Source: Clostridia bacterium (lineage in GTDB: Bacteria; Bacillota; Peptococcia; DRI-13; UBA5745). Taken from it: a stretch of DNA of 64,000 bases. The notes under the pieces were generated by a model. That model was given only the letters and a program-made list of their open reading frames with translations. It was not told the origin of the DNA and did no database searches. Below, piece after piece: positions 63,555 to 64,000 of this stretch; the first letter of the stretch is position 1, and each line of letters starts with the position of its first letter. Where the stretch lies: the NCBI GenBank assembly GCA_018434325.1, contig JAHDPO010000018.1, positions 1-64,000 on the forward strand, given 5' to 3'. The position numbers and the translations under genes were made by a program.

Positions 63555-64000
63555 CTATTTCATTTCCATGCCAAGACTCTGTCCGGGGCGGTTGAGGCAT
63601 TGGTCCACCGTCATGCCGTTCTGCGGCTCCAGCAGCCCGTATTCGGTTTCGGCAGTGGCACGCTGCTCCAAAAGATACCGCCCGTAGTTATCCAGATTAC
63701 AGAACAGGCTCAGTCCGTTATCACCTGCCAAAGAAAGCATTCGCTGGATTTCCACTTTTGCGTACTCAGCGGGAGAGGCAGTATCAGTCAAAAGCTCAAA
63801 TTCCTCTGTCATAAACGCAAGGTCAAGGGCTTCTTCCAAAGATATATCACCGGGAGCTTCCGCCAGCATTGCCTTGTAGGTCAGCAGATGGTTGTCCGTT
63901 TCAAGCTGCCGGAGCTGCTCTGCCAGCTCATTCACCAGCCCATAGCAGTCGCCCTCAGATGCATACAGAACGTCGCTGATTTTTTCAGTGAGGCTTGGCG
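63555..64000 (-). CDS. ICE accessory protein, 5' part outside the window (possibly ArdA-like)
   Basis: An open frame runs from the right edge of the window, with no stop up to base 64000, so the protein is truncated here; 147 codons are visible. It is acidic and helical, with DISLEEALDLAFMTEEFELL and LFCNLDNYGRYLLEQRAT, the latter resembling the C-terminal region of ArdA-type antirestriction proteins. It ends NRPGQSLGMEMK, one of the shared Met-rich tails. An internal GTG at 63935 is not needed as a start. Confidence 0.55.
   Translation of the reverse strand, partial: PSLTEKISDVLYASEGDCYGLVNELAEQLRQLETDNHLLTYKAMLAEAPGDISLEEALDLAFMTEEFELLTDTASPAEYAKVEIQRMLSLAGDNGLSLFCNLDNYGRYLLEQRATAETEYGLLEPQNGMTVDQCLNRPGQSLGMEMK

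Noticed and set aside
1-64000. rRNA, tRNA, integrase or replication-origin genes
   Set aside because: None was recognised on either strand. Absence of an integrase means the ICE ends lie outside the window.

Overview
This window is best read as part of a large integrative and conjugative element (ICE) from a Gram-positive gut-type Clostridia (Oscillospiraceae/Lachnospiraceae-like). This is inferred from the gene families: a PrgI-type VirB3, a TrbL/VirB6 of the clostridial kind, a MobP-type relaxase with MobC, SpoVG, YodL and several clostridial DUF families, an S-layer-homology protein, strong AAGGAGG ribosome-binding sites, and no outer-membrane parts. No integrase, rRNA or tRNA gene was seen, so neither end of the element is in the window.

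Layout. (1) 1-17.7 kb: an AT-rich, mostly plus-strand cargo island, visibly different in base composition from the GC-rich backbone. It holds the 3' end of a Tet(M)/Tet(O)-type ribosomal protection gene, a decayed fragment of a second conjugation coupling-protein gene, three divergent Mef-like efflux genes, a GIY-YIG / DUF / AAA-VWA operon, an XRE regulator fused to a superoxide-reductase-like domain, a Phd-like antitoxin followed by an hsdM stump, an APH(9)-like kinase, a lincosamide nucleotidyltransferase fused to a P-loop kinase, a Vat-like acetyltransferase, and a tail of small enzymes and gene fragments. (2) 17.9-36.2 kb, minus strand: conjugation module with VirD4, toprim protein, MobP relaxase with Sel1 repeats, MobC, a likely oriT spacer, NlpC/P60-M23 hydrolase, GGCT, amidoligase, VirB4, PrgI, a C5 DNA methylase with a huge repeat insertion, DUF4406 and TrbL. 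A YdeI-family gene is inserted on the opposite strand. (3) 36.4-44.8 kb: second cargo block, with an ISL3 element, a WYL regulator operon (GyrI-like, VOC, PNPOx), and three plus-strand cassettes. Each cassette begins with a short remnant of what looks like the 3' end of the neighbouring DUF3852 (VirB2-position) gene. (4) 44.8-64 kb, minus strand: DUF3852 protein, secreted proteins, a complete monoderm Tad (type IVc) pilus set (TadE-like, DUF4320, TadC, TadB, CpaF, CpaE, CpaB/RcpC, prepilin peptidase, two Flp-like pilins), a 1401-residue SLH/Ig-repeat surface protein, SpoVG, a YodL protein, a Cys-rich protein, a Dam-type methylase and small accessory genes.

How it fits together. The minus-strand genes are tightly packed, often with ATGA-type stop/start overlaps, and look like one long transfer operon that couples a minimal Gram-positive T4SS to a Tad pilus and an SLH wall protein, possibly for mating contact. 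Two DNA methylases probably protect or mark the DNA.

The observations most worth following are: (a) at least eight unrelated backbone proteins, including the relaxase, end in a similar Gln/Met-rich tail (E-Q-T...M-x-M), which could be a shared translocation or sorting tag; (b) stacked cargo cassettes bounded by copies of one 15-codon gene end; (c) a complete antibiotic-sensing leader (MYLIFM hexapeptide, terminator, sequestered ribosome-binding site) in front of the third Mef-like gene. Functions are assigned by reading motifs by eye; no database search was run.
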